NCBI GenBank assembly: GCA_933207985.1
Contig: OW240915.1
Location: 279,854,373 to 279,918,372 of the forward strand
Direction: 5' to 3'
Length of the DNA: 64,000 bases
Origin: Pelobates cultripes
Lineage: Eukaryota; Chordata; Amphibia; Anura; Pelobatidae
Both the position numbers and the translations under genes were made by a program. The notes beneath the pieces are model-generated. The model did not search any database. It saw only the letters and a list, made by a program, of their open reading frames with translations, and was not told where the DNA came from. This document shows positions 30,534-41,530 of this stretch, piece by piece (position 1 is the stretch's first letter; every line of letters starts with the position of its first letter).

Positions 30534-32476
30534 GCAAGTTCTATTTTTTTTTTTTATAAATTCTTTATTTTGGTAGTGCATACATAAACAATACGCTTGA
30601 ATAGCCACGACAGCTATAGCAAGCTGCAATCAATAGAATAGTATAACAATAGCATGGCATGTGAGTATCGGCACAATTTTTTAAAAAGGTTATATAAATG
30701 ATTCAACATAATGCAGCCACTGAAAATAGGATAGAAAAAGAGCAATTTCAATCCTGGTCGTATGGTTAGTGTCGGCGTATATGCTTATGGACTGGAGTAT
30801 GCCTACAGTGGAAGGCAAGGTGCATGCTTATGTGCCTCTTGAGTCAAAAGTGAAATGGGACCCTGTGTTCTGAGGGAGTATGTTAATACGCCCGTGTTGT
30901 GGATCAGTTAGAAATTCCAGCTATAGGCCGTGTGTAAGGTCGTAAGGCCTTGTGGACAGAGAGGGCTGTGCACGGCCTAGATTGTCGTGTGAGTGAGAAG
31001 GTAAAAGAGGATACTGACGTGCAACCTGGTAGTGTATTTGTGCAGCTCCTAATTAGTGATCTCGTGGTAGAGTAAATGCGTTGGAGCTGGGGGGGTTTTG
31101 GTATTAAAGGGAGCCAATTAGTCCGGGTTCTGCCCGGTTCGGCGGCAAATAAAAGCCGTATAGCAATCCTGCTATGTGTGTGTAGGGGTTTCTGGGTTAC
31201 CCCTCAATAGGGCCTATGCCCTGGGAGTAAACTTGTACGTTTACAGCGATATGTGTATAAGAGGGAGAACATTAAAACAAAACAGCAAGCAAAACAAGAG
31301 TAACTCAAAAGTCCCGGTTCAGGTAGTCTGCTCTCCAAGCGTTCCCCTGGATGCTGGAACAAATGGGACAACTTTAGTCGGATCCCAGGTTGTAGCGGTT
31401 GAAGATGGCCGTAGTCCCATGTCGGTCAAGACAGTGTCCATTTCTGCGACGTCCGTCGCTTTATATTCCTTGCCTTGGTGTTGGATGAGGAGTATGTGTG
31501 ATGGTCCCCAGCGATACTTCACTCCCTTAGCCGTCAATGCCGCTGTAAGTGGTCGGAGAGATTTCCGCCATTGCAGTGTTGTGCGTGAGAGGTCGGAATA
31601 GAACGTTAAGTCCATGTCCTCAAAGCGGTATGGATTTTGTCCCCTGATGGAGCCCATTAAGGCAGTTTTGTCTTGCCCATTTTGAAATTTGACCAGAAGG
31701 TCACTTGTCGCTGAATTTGCAAGTTGTGTCGGCTTGGGCAAGCGGAACATGCCATCTAGCTGCACCCCTTTAGCTTGTTTGGGGGACAGGAGGGCTGTGA
31801 AAAGCCTTCTGAGTAGGTGGGGAAGTTCGGCTGGGGCAATTGCGTCTGAGAGGCCTCTGATTTTAACATGCTTCCACCTCCTTTTGTCTTCCATTGCTGC
31901 TAGTTGGTGGGTGAGTGTGATGTGGGCTGAGGAGAGGTCTTTGACCTGATTCTGCAGCTCTGTTATTTGTGCTGTTTGTGCCTGGGTGGATTGCTCCACT
32001 GCTGAGAGGCGATCAGTGAACCCCTTTACATCCTCCCTTACCTGGGAGATCTCTGCAGAGAGCGACTGGCGTAGGTCAGTCAGGAGAGAGGTAAGAATCT
32101 CCGTAGTGATTGGGGAGCCCATCGGCTGTTGTTTGAGTTTAGGAGGTCCCTTGTACCCCAGTGTCTCAGGGCAGTGGAGGGATGTGTCGTCCGAGCTTTC
32201 TGAGAAATCCTCATATTCGGCCGCCATGTTGGGCGCCGCCGCGCCATGCGGCCTCCTCAGTAAATCGCCGATATCGGCCGTAAATCGCGGGCGATCGGGC
32301 CGCGGCTTTTTGGTCTTTCTCCCCATATCAGGGGGAGTAGTTGCAGGCCGTCTGTTACCAGAAGGGAAGGCTTTTGGGGTCTTTTTCGTCCGGTTTTGGG
32401 CTGCGGTCGGCAGAGAGCAGGAGAAGTGCGACCGTTCATGCCGAGAGCTGGCTCCGCCCCCCGCAAGTTCTATTTT
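30534..32476 (-). mobile_element. ORF1-only L1-derived element (HAL1-like) with 14-bp TSD
   Basis: The direct repeat GCAAGTTCTATTTT flanks the element at 30534-30547 and 32463-32476. On the minus strand it has a GC-rich start (GGGGGCGGAGCCAGC), about 135 bp of 5' UTR, an intact 335-codon ORF1 and about 770 bp of 3' sequence, and it ends AATAAAGAATTTATAAAAAA. There is no ORF2. A 5' end complete to the duplication plus an A tail shows it was inserted as a whole unit, presumably with the help of an L1 ORF2 protein in trans. Mammalian HAL1 has the same design. Confidence 0.85.
31319..32326 (-). CDS. L1-type ORF1 protein (RNA-binding), intact
   Basis: 335 codons from an ATG (MGRKTKKPRPDRPRF). The N terminus is basic and disordered. 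Residues about 75-150 form a heptad-like coiled coil (LTDLRQSLSAEISQVR, ITELQNQVKDLSSAH). An RRM follows (RRWKHVKIRGLSD, then LLVKFQNGQDKTALMG), and a C-terminal domain (LTFYSDLSRTTLQWRKSL, GVKYRWGPSH). This is the coiled coil-RRM-CTD order of L1 ORF1 proteins, which form trimers and bind LINE RNA as chaperones. There is no frame disruption. It is not followed by an endonuclease/RT frame. Confidence 0.85.
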   Translation of the reverse strand: MGRKTKKPRPDRPRFTADIGDLLRRPHGAAAPNMAAEYEDFSESSDDTSLHCPETLGYKGPPKLKQQPMGSPITTEILTSLLTDLRQSLSAEISQVREDVKGFTDRLSAVEQSTQAQTAQITELQNQVKDLSSAHITLTHQLAAMEDKRRWKHVKIRGLSDAIAPAELPHLLRRLFTALLSPKQAKGVQLDGMFRLPKPTQLANSATSDLLVKFQNGQDKTALMGSIRGQNPYRFEDMDLTFYSDLSRTTLQWRKSLRPLTAALTAKGVKYRWGPSHILLIQHQGKEYKATDVAEMDTVLTDMGLRPSSTATTWDPTKVVPFVPASRGTLGEQTT

Positions 32477-32940
32477 CTGACCAACTATGCGAACAATGTT
32501 CAGGAGATGGGAACTACCGACTGGGGGGGCATTCGTACACCTAAATTAAGAGAATCCCTTGCATGGTGTTCGCACAGGAACCCACGAACAGAGACCGGCC
32601 AGGGCACATATTCCTCTGGAACTAGAATACTTAGATCAGGGATATCTGGGAATATAACTTGTGGGGTTCCTAGTTATGGTGGGGGTACTGTTTATTTCAT
32701 GTACGTTTTCTGTACCTGAGAGATAATTGAATTATATTTTTTCTCACGCAACTATCTCTCAGACACAGAGGACCATGGGAAGGAAAAACCTGTATAATTG
32801 TGTTGGAGACCCGATGTAGAGGTCTGTGCATAAAAGCTGTGTGTGACCCGAAATAAATCAGTTGACTCCCAGAACTATGTTTCATCTGGTTACTGGGGGA
32901 ATGGATGTCTGCATGTTTTAATGATTCCAGTCTGGCTGAG

Positions 32941-33146
32941 ATGAGGAGTTAGCAGATCTAATTCCAATTTCAATCTGTTTTAATCTGTAATGATTGTTTA
33001 TTCTGTTAACCATGTCATTTGTTTCTTGGCTCCTAATTACCACTGCAGATTAATCATATTGCAAACTGCAATGATAATAAGGAGTTGATCAGTACCCTAC
33101 TATAACTCTGTGTACACTATGTGCTGAGCGCTAATAGGAATTCAGC
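32941..33146. other. Short AT-rich spacer
   Basis: No feature; it may include the end of the preceding LTR-like sequence. Confidence 0.4.
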
Positions 33147-34003
33147 ATTATTGTCATGGTCTCAATCAGGTCAGATAGGAGACGATTGCCAGGTTTAACA
33201 GAAGTGACTTTATTCGTAGCGTTTGACATTATAAGAGTCTTTAGTAGAATAAATGAGAAAAAGGGAGAAATAAATGTTAAGGCAATATGCCCTATAAAGA
33301 AAACAACCAAAAGTGCAAATAACAACGCTAGAGAAGTAAAGTGAAAATAACAAGACCGGGATTAGTGACTTTTAAAGAATCAGGAATGAAAGGAACACCT
33401 TAGATAGCAAATTGCAGCAATATCCAGATAGTGGGTTTTCCTTTTTTATTTATCAAGGTAGTTAGGATAATTTTAATAGCAATCCAAGTAGGAAGGGTGC
33501 CTTATTGATTGAATCAGGTATGCAGGTTAAAGCAATAGTAGATCAAGTAGTTATGGTGCAGGTTTGAAGCAATTCAGGCAGGATGCAATACAGGCAAGTA
33601 CAGGAGAGTTGATAGTAATCCAATTTAGGAAGGAATATTGTTTGTAGCAATTCTAGAAGTATGCAATGCAGGTAAGTACCTTTAGGTAGGATGCAATGCA
33701 GGTAAGTACAGGAGAGTTGGTAATTATCCAAATTAGGAAGGAGAATGGATTGTATCAATTCAAGCAGGATGCAATGCAGGTTAGTACAGGATCTCTTACA
33801 GGAGCCAGGATCTCTCACAGGAGCCAGGATATAAAGTTCTTGGTATGAACACCAACTTCAATGGAACGGCCTCTTGCTTTTTTGGGTGTGGCCATTTATA
33901 GCAGGACTGATTAACATAGGACACAGGTGAGTATGATGTGGCTAGGGAGGCCACTAGAGGTGAAAACAAGTCTTGATTGTCATCATAAGAATCTGACAAT
34001 TAT
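33147..34003 (-). mobile_element. Solo LTR with 5-bp TSD ATTAT
   Basis: The LTR is 33152-33998 (847 bp). Its ends are TGTCA ... TGACA, a 5-bp perfect inverted pair, flanked by ATTAT at 33147-33151 and 33999-34003. On the minus strand a TATAAAT box lies near 33900 and an AATAAA near 33214, about 60 bp before the 3' end, giving the orientation. The centre is a tandem array. No internal coding region is present, so this is a product of LTR-LTR recombination. Confidence 0.88.
33540..33835 (-). repeat. Tandem array inside the solo LTR
   Basis: Imperfect units containing CAGGATGCAATGCAGGTAAG and TACAGGAGAGTTG, repeated about three to four times (roughly 60-125 bp apart). Another short duplication, ACAGGAGCCAGGAT, is at about 33797-33830. 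Tandem arrays in R/U5-like positions also occur in the chromovirus LTRs. Confidence 0.7.
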
Positions 34004-34103
34004 CTGAAATGGTTGGGATATATCCGTATCTTGATGCATTAACTGTGTTCGCATTATGTTTTATGAGAGCAGCAATATTTAATAGAAAACTAAAGCATTT
34101 TTG

Positions 34104-34258
34104 TCTAACAATGTAAAGGAGTTTAAGCATGCGTGGGATAGGCATAAGGCCATCCTAACTATAAGATAAGACCAGGGACTAATGAAAGAATTTATAAAAT
34201 TGGGCAGACTAGATGGGCTGAATGGTTCTTATCTGCCATCACATTCTATGTTTCTATT
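34104..34258 (+). mobile_element. CR1 LINE 3' end fragment
   Basis: GCATGCGTGGGATAGGCATA, CTATAAGATAAGACCAGGGA, AGACTAGATGGGCTGAATGG and the tail TCTATGTTTCTATT match the 3' UTR of the minus-strand CR1 at 53425-53680. Only about 150 bp of the 3' end is present. Confidence 0.85.
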
Positions 34259-34279
34259 TTACAGAGACATGTGCTGTGT

Positions 34280-34680
34280 AGTTATCTCTGTATTGCAGCT
34301 CTGTGTAATCTATCACAGTGATCCTGACTTTATGGGATAGTTATGAGTATCTCCTTATTGTGCCCAGCTCAATGTAATATCTCTGTATTTTACTCAGCTA
34401 CAAGTTGTATTGGGTATCTCGGTAGTCTACCAATATCTATGTATCTTATATATTATTATCATTGAGTTGTGCCCATCTCTGTGTATTATATCTCCATTTT
34501 TTTCTCAGCTCTGTCTGTGGTAGGGTGGTATCTCTGCATTGTACTCAGTTCTATATGCTTTATAGATATATTTATATTGTGCCCAGTTTGTTTTATTGTA
34601 TGAACATCTTTGTATTATGCTTAGCTCTCATTCTTGAATAAATATCTCTATACTGTATAGAGAGGAGTAAAATTCTGGAG
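34280..34680. repeat. Degenerate minisatellite
   Basis: Recurrent ATCTCTGTATT ... CTCAGCTCTGTGT-like units with variable spacing (TATCTCTGTATTGCAGCTC, ATATCTCTGTATTTTACTC, ATCTCTGTGTATTATATCTC and others). Old and irregular. Confidence 0.55.
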
Positions 34681-34782
34681 GTGGAGTCTGGTGCCCTACC
34701 ATCTTCACAGTTCACCGTTTCTATGTTTTATGTTTCCATATGTTTTAGCTTATCTATTTTCTAATTAGTGTATATTTTCTTT

Positions 34783-35099
34783 TATTAAACAAGGTAAGAG
34801 CCACAAAGCAGATAAAAAGTAACCGTGACAAATAAGAAAAAGTATATAATAAGGTAAAAAAAAACGAGTAGAACAAGTAGAAAGTATACACATAAAATGG
34901 GTAGACAGAAAAAGCAAGTACATGAGATGTATCTGGGTAAATAAACCATCAAAACTATCAAAAATTAATGACCCAGAATATCAATAAAACCCTTAGTTCC
35001 AGGAGAGTTTTTGTGATGAGTTAAGCAACTCTGGTATAGAGCTCTGCAAAACCGTTTCCTACCATAATGGCCGCTGGCTCTGCCCCCCTTGTCATGGTG
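34783..35099 (-). mobile_element. Possible short L1-derived element
   Basis: On the minus strand it begins AGGGGGGCAGAGCCAGC, like the start of the ORF1-only element at 32462 (GGGGGCGGAGCCAGC), and ends near TTTAATAAAAGAAAA. This would be an internally deleted L1 relative of about 320 bp. No target duplication was found, so the call is tentative. Confidence 0.35.
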
Positions 35100-35744
35100 T
35101 TTGATTATATCACCTAATCTGACAATAATCAGCTTCTACGTTTTCACAATATATACCTTTTAATTCAACTAGTCGATTTACTTTATTTATATTATCATTT
35201 CATGTGTTTTGTCCCGTTTTTGCAAATAGTTAATATGTAATCATAAGTAAACTCCTCATACAGTAGATATAAGCTTAGAATCAGGTGGATATTGGGTGGG
35301 CTGATATTGAAGGGTGTAGTTTTTTAGGTTAAACATGACTTGAAGTGTGGAGAAGTTAATGGAAGTAGCTAGTGGTTCAGATGAGTTTGACTGTCAGGAG
35401 CATGCAATGGATCAGGTCACAAAGGTGGTTGAACTATAGAGTATCAAGAATGCCTTCATGGATAGTTGTTTTCAGGATTTAGGAAAGTTAGTCTATAGGT
35501 ATGAGGAGGTTAGGAGTGAGATAAGTGGAAACCACAATATCAAGTGGGTAAAGGAAGGTTACAGAATGGAGTTCAAGATTCTCTAATGATCTCAGTGGAA
35601 CCTAACTAATAAGAGATAATGAACAACCAGAATATGGATAATTTAAAGACATAAGATAAGAGTATTGGTAATTTTGAAGTCCGTTGACTTCAAAATCACG
35701 AGCAGAGAGAAGCACCTTGAGGAAGAAATGGTAATATGCTGAAT

Positions 35745-36440
35745 ATTTGGGCGGGGCCTGGACACCATGCTGGCAGATCACACACAGCCTGTGCTCCTGC
35801 CTAAACTCAATTAAAATAAGCTTTTCCAGACGCAAATAACCTGCTACTGAACTTACACATGCTGTTACCTATACCACTTTGAAGAGTGTTCCAGCTCCGA
35901 TACTCCTGAAATCAGGCGACTGTGGCCAACAGCTTACTGCGGCCTGGTGGTTCCCTGGCCGATCACTTCATTTGGGGCTGCCTTGGCTTCCTTACTCAGA
36001 GGTCTCTCAGAGCCTCGCACTCCTTCCCCTCTGGACCGGTGGGAGTTATCCCAGTCCCCCAGCACTTACCTCTGGATCACCCCGGGGAGAATTTCCTGTA
36101 GGTGGCTGACATCTTTCAAGATGGCCGACGGCACTGCAAAACCTGATGAGAGAGTGACTTTGAAGCAGCCTTCATGCAAAAATTTGATGAAATATGCCAG
36201 TGATTCTGAGTGCGCTTGGAATGTAGGTGACAGCCACCAGCACTGGTAACACCTGAGCGACAGTGGACCGGGTCCGGAGATGACTTGCTGGAGCAGAGCA
36301 GATCTCCTTCATGTGCCTACCATAAATATTGCCCACCTAGACCAAGGGCACCCAGAAGTCTCCATGCATCACCCACAGAAGCAGAGACATACCAGAGACA
36401 CATTGTGAATATGGAAGTGGCGAGGTGAGCTGCCCAGCAT
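35745..36440 (+). mobile_element. Possible L1-like 5' region
   Basis: GC-balanced segment starting GGGCGGGGCCTGGACACC, which resembles L1-type 5' ends, with AAGATGGCCGACGGCAC near 36118. Open frames are short and show no ORF1 motif. No tail or duplication seen. Could be another element class. Confidence 0.3.
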
Positions 36441-38038
36441 CATAAAAAACCAACATCAAATTTGCATTGATGCACCCGTATCAGCGATGAGTTCCAAAAC
36501 TGTTGAAAACTAAGCATTCTCATGACTTCCAGTTTCTAAATGGAAGCCGTGCGGTGGAAACCAAAGGAGGTCATCCAAACCTCCTCATGTGATCAGATTA
36601 CCAGGAACATCCAGTTTGTGTGAACTGTAAAATGTTAATGTAACAAAGGAGGAAAGAAATATTAACGGTGGATCATAATTAGTTTGATTCTTCTTTCTGA
36701 AATTAACCCATTAAGATTTTCTTATGTATTTTGAACTCTATACTGTGAGAATAATATGAAACTACAAGAACATTCTCCATTTTTTTAATTTAGTTTTTGG
36801 TTAAGAATAATGTACAAACAACATGTGATGAATCACAAAAACAACACCAGCGGGTATGATGCTGCTAGCCAAGTCAAACAATGCTCAGTGAATAAATATA
36901 CTAAATATTTCACCAATATACATAATTCCTATGCGATATTATTTTTTTTTAAATGGAGTTAATGTCACAATGACTATTTTTGCCTTGAAAATGTGGCATG
37001 CTGTCATTTCTTGCACATACCTTTTAATTTGCAATGTTATTATTTGTTGCATAGCAGTTCATTCCTTGATATGTTTAGAATTCCAATTTGTCTTATTACT
37101 TAAGAAACTGCATTCCTTTTAGAGCTTGGATGATATTTTATTGTTGGATTTGTTCATGTAAGTTAAACAAAGCAAGGTTCTTGTTCAAAAAGCATATGTG
37201 TCTATTTTCCTCATCTTTTATTATTCTCAAACTTTAACCTCAGCAATGAATCAGCAAGCAGATGGGCCCCTCTCCCTTAGAGATATGGGCTGTTTTTTTC
37301 AACATAAACATTTTTTCTTTATTAAGTATAGCCCAGACAAGCATCTTTTACATGTTGGAAATATATATTATAAGAAAATGGTACACGTTTATACTAACTC
37401 TGCATATTGTTCTGATGTAAGCTATAATTTAAAACAAGTTAAACTTAATATATCATGGCTTTCCAAATTGAATTGAAATAAATAAATCATATTACTGGAA
37501 TACTGAAAAAAAATCTTACAAGTCAATTGAGTAAAGCAAGTAACAATATTTGTTTATAGTATAGTATTTGTTTTCTACATTAAATATATTTTATAAAATA
37601 TATATATTTTTTGTCAAACTATTTTTAAGTAGTTTGGCAAACAAAGTGAGTATTTCCTGGCAATCAATCCTTACTTACTCTGTCCCCAAAAAAAAGCAAT
37701 AGGAATGCTTACTTTCTTATCCATCCACAACATTGTGGGCACAACAGTATGCACTGATCTTCACTACGTATTGACATATAGTGGTATTTAATAATGGTGA
37801 ATTGCAGTACCATTGCAACTGAATTGCTGTTGACCCTTTTGATAAAGTTGACTCATCGCCACCAGGAGCCAAACAAGTCAATGATATTTCAGTTGCACTG
37901 CAAGGGTGGCATTGACTCTATGTGGCTGAATACTTGCATCACCCAGTGCTCTCAGCCTCTCATTGCCATTTATATATTTAGGATGGCAAATGATGATGTG
38001 AAATTCCTCATTAAGATGCCCTAAGCATAGGGCAGGAA
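36441..38038. other. AT-rich non-coding sequence
   Basis: No recognised element. Short frames at 36931-37122, 37198-37476 and 37794-38024 have no motif and no splice-site context that I would trust. Confidence 0.5.
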
Positions 38039-38166
38039 GAGGCAATCTTCAGCACTCCAGATGTTGTGGACTACATTTCTCATAATATTCATACAGTCAT
38101 AATGTTTGCAAAATATTAGAGGTGATGTAGCTCGAAACATCTGGAGTGCTGAAGACTGCCTAACCA
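38039..38166. mobile_element. Short foldback MITE
   Basis: GGCAATCTTCAGCACTCCAG plus ATGTTGTGGACTACAT on the left is mirrored by ATGTAGCTCGAAACAT and CTGGAGTGCTGAAGACTGCC on the right. About 35-45 bp arms with a short AT-rich centre. The GTTGTGGACTACATTTCTCA motif is common in vertebrate MITEs. Confidence 0.7.
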
Positions 38167-39595
38167 TGGCATAGTGAATGAGTATGGGGTACACATGAAT
38201 AATCTATTATAAATATTAAATAAGCTAAAAATAAGATTAATAAAAAAAAGTATTTAGTCTGATTATTCACATATTGCATGTGATTTTAAACTGAAATATT
38301 TTACATTCAATATAATTTCAGGCAAAAAATAAATAAAATAGATTTGTATTTATATGGCAATGTTTTTCCTCCCTCTATAAACTAAGGAACAGTGAGTCAA
38401 GATATGGTTCAAACTACATCAATCTGAATATTGTTCTTGCAGTTACTTGTTTTCTCTTTTTTTTAAATTGCCTATTTTTCTAATAAACGATGAATTTGAC
38501 ATTTTAAAATAAAGAAATAGTTTTACCACATACACTGTTAACCTATTGGAAATATGAGAAAAGTGGTAAAATGTCAAGCTCTGTACATTGTACACAAAAA
38601 AAAATTCTCATATTACTAAATTTATCTTCGGCTAAGCATCTGCCTCCTCTAGAGCATTGACTGTTATTACATACACTGCAATGATCTAGAAAGGAACTCA
38701 AGTGTAACATTGCAAATGAAAAAGGTCATCAAGTGATACAAATAGTAAAAAATATTTCACATTTAACATTGTATATTGTTTGCCCTTGTCTTTCAGTTTT
38801 AAAAAAATTGTACATTTATAATATCCAGAAATATCATGTTAGTTAGTAGAAATATACCACGTATCAGTCTCAACCTGGGAAAATGTATCATTAAAACTGT
38901 CATAGAGCAATGTTTTCTATAAATAAAAAATAGCAAGATATTTTAAAATATCAGTAATGTTCATAAGTTCTTAATTAGCAGAACTATTCAAATCTCTCTG
39001 CAGGACATGCCATCTTACAGTAGTTGTAGTTGCTCGCTAATAATACCCATGCAGAATTGTTTTGTCCGTTATTTGTTTTCGGGTTCAGTTTCTTTGTTTG
39101 ATGGGCAAACATGTTGATTCTGTAAATGTCATGAAGAGGGTGGTATGATTTTAGGAAGGACTCAATGTTTGACTTATGGCATCATTATGTAATCTTGAAA
39201 AATAATATTGATACAGTGATAAACTTGAAAAATAATAGTGATATAGGGAAAGGTGGACTTTGATGACCTGAGGAAGTAAAGACAAGGTGGGGTAAAAATC
39301 TTAAAAAGAGATAGACATTTGATGTCTGAGTCCCAACTGTCTTAACATATACAGACTGGAAAACCAATTTGAAGATTTAAGAAAAAAGAGCAACTTCTTA
39401 AAGGTCTACAGAAAAAAGGTGAAATATACTCAGATCTAGTTTCTTCTAGTAAATCTTGAGCTCCGTTTCAATACAATTTAAACAATAAATATGAGAATCT
39501 ATCAGAATCAGAGAGTGATTATGAAAATGGAATTCATAAAATAGTTGAAAACAAAGTTTGTAAGTCTAATGTGCATTTCACATTATTGTTGCAAT
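38167..39595. other. AT-rich non-coding sequence
   Basis: No recognised element or exon. Confidence 0.5.
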
Positions 39596-40481
39596 ATGTA
39601 TGTGACAAACTCCCCTTTCCAAATGAGTTTGCTAGGAGTTCCTGGGGCAGCCTGCTTGCCAGCCTCCTGCCCACAGACTATGGACCCTGTAAAATGTGAT
39701 GTAAAAGTCTCTGTTTGTGTATTTGGACTATATAGTTCGGGAACCGAACAGCCGCATGAACTGGACACCACCCTGGAGCTTGTTGAGCCTAATTACTACT
39801 TTGTAGTAATATCCACTGCAGTGTTCGAAGTTTTTGTCTGGGTGGCCGCAATTCCTATGGACGACCAAAAGGTGGCGGCCATCTTGTTCGTATGAACACA
39901 GGCAACGGAGTTTGGTCATTGAGTTCATGGAACTATTTTCGGACACTGAAACTCCCGAACACCGCTGGACTTCCATGATCGCCTGGGTTCGGGTTCTACA
40001 ACACTTAGAAAGACACTGTTCGGTGGAAACGTTCCGATGGACAAGGAAAACAAGCTAATTGTGTGTATGTTTTTAATGTAGTCTACTCTTAGGTCCTGGC
40101 AGGAGTGCCCCTTGCATGGGGAACTTCATATAAGGCCAGTTGTGGCTTCCAAAAAAGGTATTCCAGCTTGTACTCTCAGGACTATGTGACATCTGGTTAC
40201 TGGGAAGGGAAAGGACTACTCTTTAATCACTGTACCAGTGTGGAGGATTCAACAAAGAAAGTCCCTGTAAGGACAAGAGCCTCAGGACTGAGTATCGTCC
40301 AGTGCCTGGCGGTGTCTAGAGTGAATTCCCCATTCGGCTCCAGGAGTGAGCGGTTCCAGGACCCAAGTCATGCCACGGCGACTGTGGGCAGAAGTGCTGC
40401 GGTTTGTCCCCTGTTCCAGCTAGGAAGCGGTCCTTGGCAGAGGTACCCAGCCAAGGGTATAGGGAGCTCTGTAACAATGTA
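39596..40481 (+). mobile_element. Solo LTR with 5-bp TSD ATGTA
   Basis: The LTR is 39601-40476 (876 bp). It begins TGTGACAAACTCCC and ends GAGCTCTGTAACA, flanked by ATGTA on both sides. It is GC-richer than its flanks. A CATATAAGG box near 40126 suggests a plus orientation. ATCTGGTTACTGGG is shared with the LTR-like sequence near 32885. No internal region is present. Open frames across it have no retroviral motif. Confidence 0.85.
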
Positions 40482-40794
40482 GTTTACAATATTTATGTGC
40501 AATAAAATTACATAGCTGTGGTCCACAGTGTGAATCGATAGTTTTCAAGATGAATATTGAATTGTGTATGAAATGTGAATTGTGCATGTTTCATGTTGTA
40601 GCATGACAGACTCCCTAAAATAAAGTTTGTTGGTTTTTTTTGTAGTTCTTTCAACATTATTCTGCTAAACCATAGAAAAAAACAAAACAAAGAAAACACA
40701 ACCCCAGAGGTTTTTAAGTGCAATAAAGGAAAATGAATATATCTTTCAAGATTATTACACATGCCTATTTAAACTTGGATTATAGAAGACCTTA

Positions 40795-40840
40795 CCACAC
40801 TTCTGATGAAGCAATGAGAGGAGAAACATATAAATTGTGG
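40795..40840 (+). ncRNA. Hammerhead-ribozyme-like motif, partly decayed
   Basis: Stem I CCACACTT (40795-40802) pairs with AATTGTGG (40833-40840) at seven of eight positions. The core CTGATGA (40803-40809) is intact and followed by the same extra A, but stem II is disrupted. GAAAC (40823-40827) leads to ATATA, where CGCG of copy 1 has become CATA, as CpG decay would give. Likely inactive. Confidence 0.5.
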
Positions 40841-40982
40841 ACCCTAGCACTTACTGGACTTTTTCAACTTTTTTTTTTTTTTTTTTTTTACTGTATTGTT
40901 ATTTTACTATGTAATAAAGGTAATTAGCTATACTTACCTAGTTACTTACCTCCATCCTGCTTCCTGTTTATCCTCAACATCC

Positions 40983-41050
40983 CAAGGTAGGGATTATACC
41001 ACCTGAGGCTTATTATACTAGAGCAAGTCCTGCTGTAAAAAGTGTGAGTA
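40983..41050 (+). ncRNA. Structured module 1 of copy 3
   Basis: The loop GGATTATA (40991-40998) is identical to copy 1, with an imperfect stem AGGTAG / CCACCT. Hairpin B CTAGAGCA / TGCTGTAA keeps six of eight pairs. GTGAGTA begins at 41044. Confidence 0.45.
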
Positions 41051-41055
41051 TGTTT

Positions 41056-41089
<34 letters not shown>

Positions 41090-41530
41090 TATTTATTTTT
41101 ACTTCCCATATTTTTGTTTTCTATATTCTATATCTGCACAAGAAATATCCAACTGGGAATACTCTTACCACCTAAACCTACATATATCATTTTGCTTGGA
41201 TTATGCCATCTGTGCAAAATACAACATAGCTCTTAGTTAGCTCTGGAAAACGTGAGTATATTACCAACACAAGTCTGCTAATATTTGCACTTCATCTGTA
41301 CTGTACTGCACTATTATTTGTTTTTGTTCTTTTTGAGATTATTAATACCGAAGTATTTTGAAAAGTATATACTTTTGCTTTTATTGTACTTAAAAATCAT
41401 CGGCTGGGATTTTTCTTTGGTTTAACACATAAGGTTTTGTGAATTCCTGTGTGATTAACTGCTGCCCAGACTATTTATTTATTATAGTGAGCGCCTATCA
41501 CAAAACCTTATTCTTTGTTTGTTGTTCTAT

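Larger units (their letters stand above)
30241..32940 (+). mobile_element. LTR-like sequence interrupted by the ORF1-only L1 element
   Basis: Outside the insertion the sequence is more GC-rich than its surroundings. It begins near TGTGGCGGAATCTACCGCC and has CATAAAAGC, AAATAAATCA and CCCAGAACTATGTTTC followed by ATCTGGTTACTGGG. The last block matches ACTATGTGACATCTGGTTACTGGG in the solo LTR at 39601-40476, supporting an LTR origin. I could not find paired TG/CA ends with a target duplication, so the limits are approximate. Confidence 0.5.
40766..41530 (+). mobile_element. Hammerhead-bearing structured repeat, copy 3
   Basis: TATTTAAA (40766-40773), hammerhead-like core (40795-40840), a long T run, module 1 with GTGAGTA at 41044, module 2 with GTGAGTATA at 41252, then a tail with TTTGCACTTCATCTGTACTG and TTCTTTTTGAGA. 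It shares GGGATTATACCAC and TATACTAGAGCAAGT with copy 1 and GCACTATTATTTGT with copy 2. It is a diverged member of the same family; pairing in module 2 is decayed. Confidence 0.6.

Noticed and set aside
31176..32719. Plus-strand frames opposite the L1-type ORF1
   Set aside because: Antisense shadows of an intact ORF1; no motifs.
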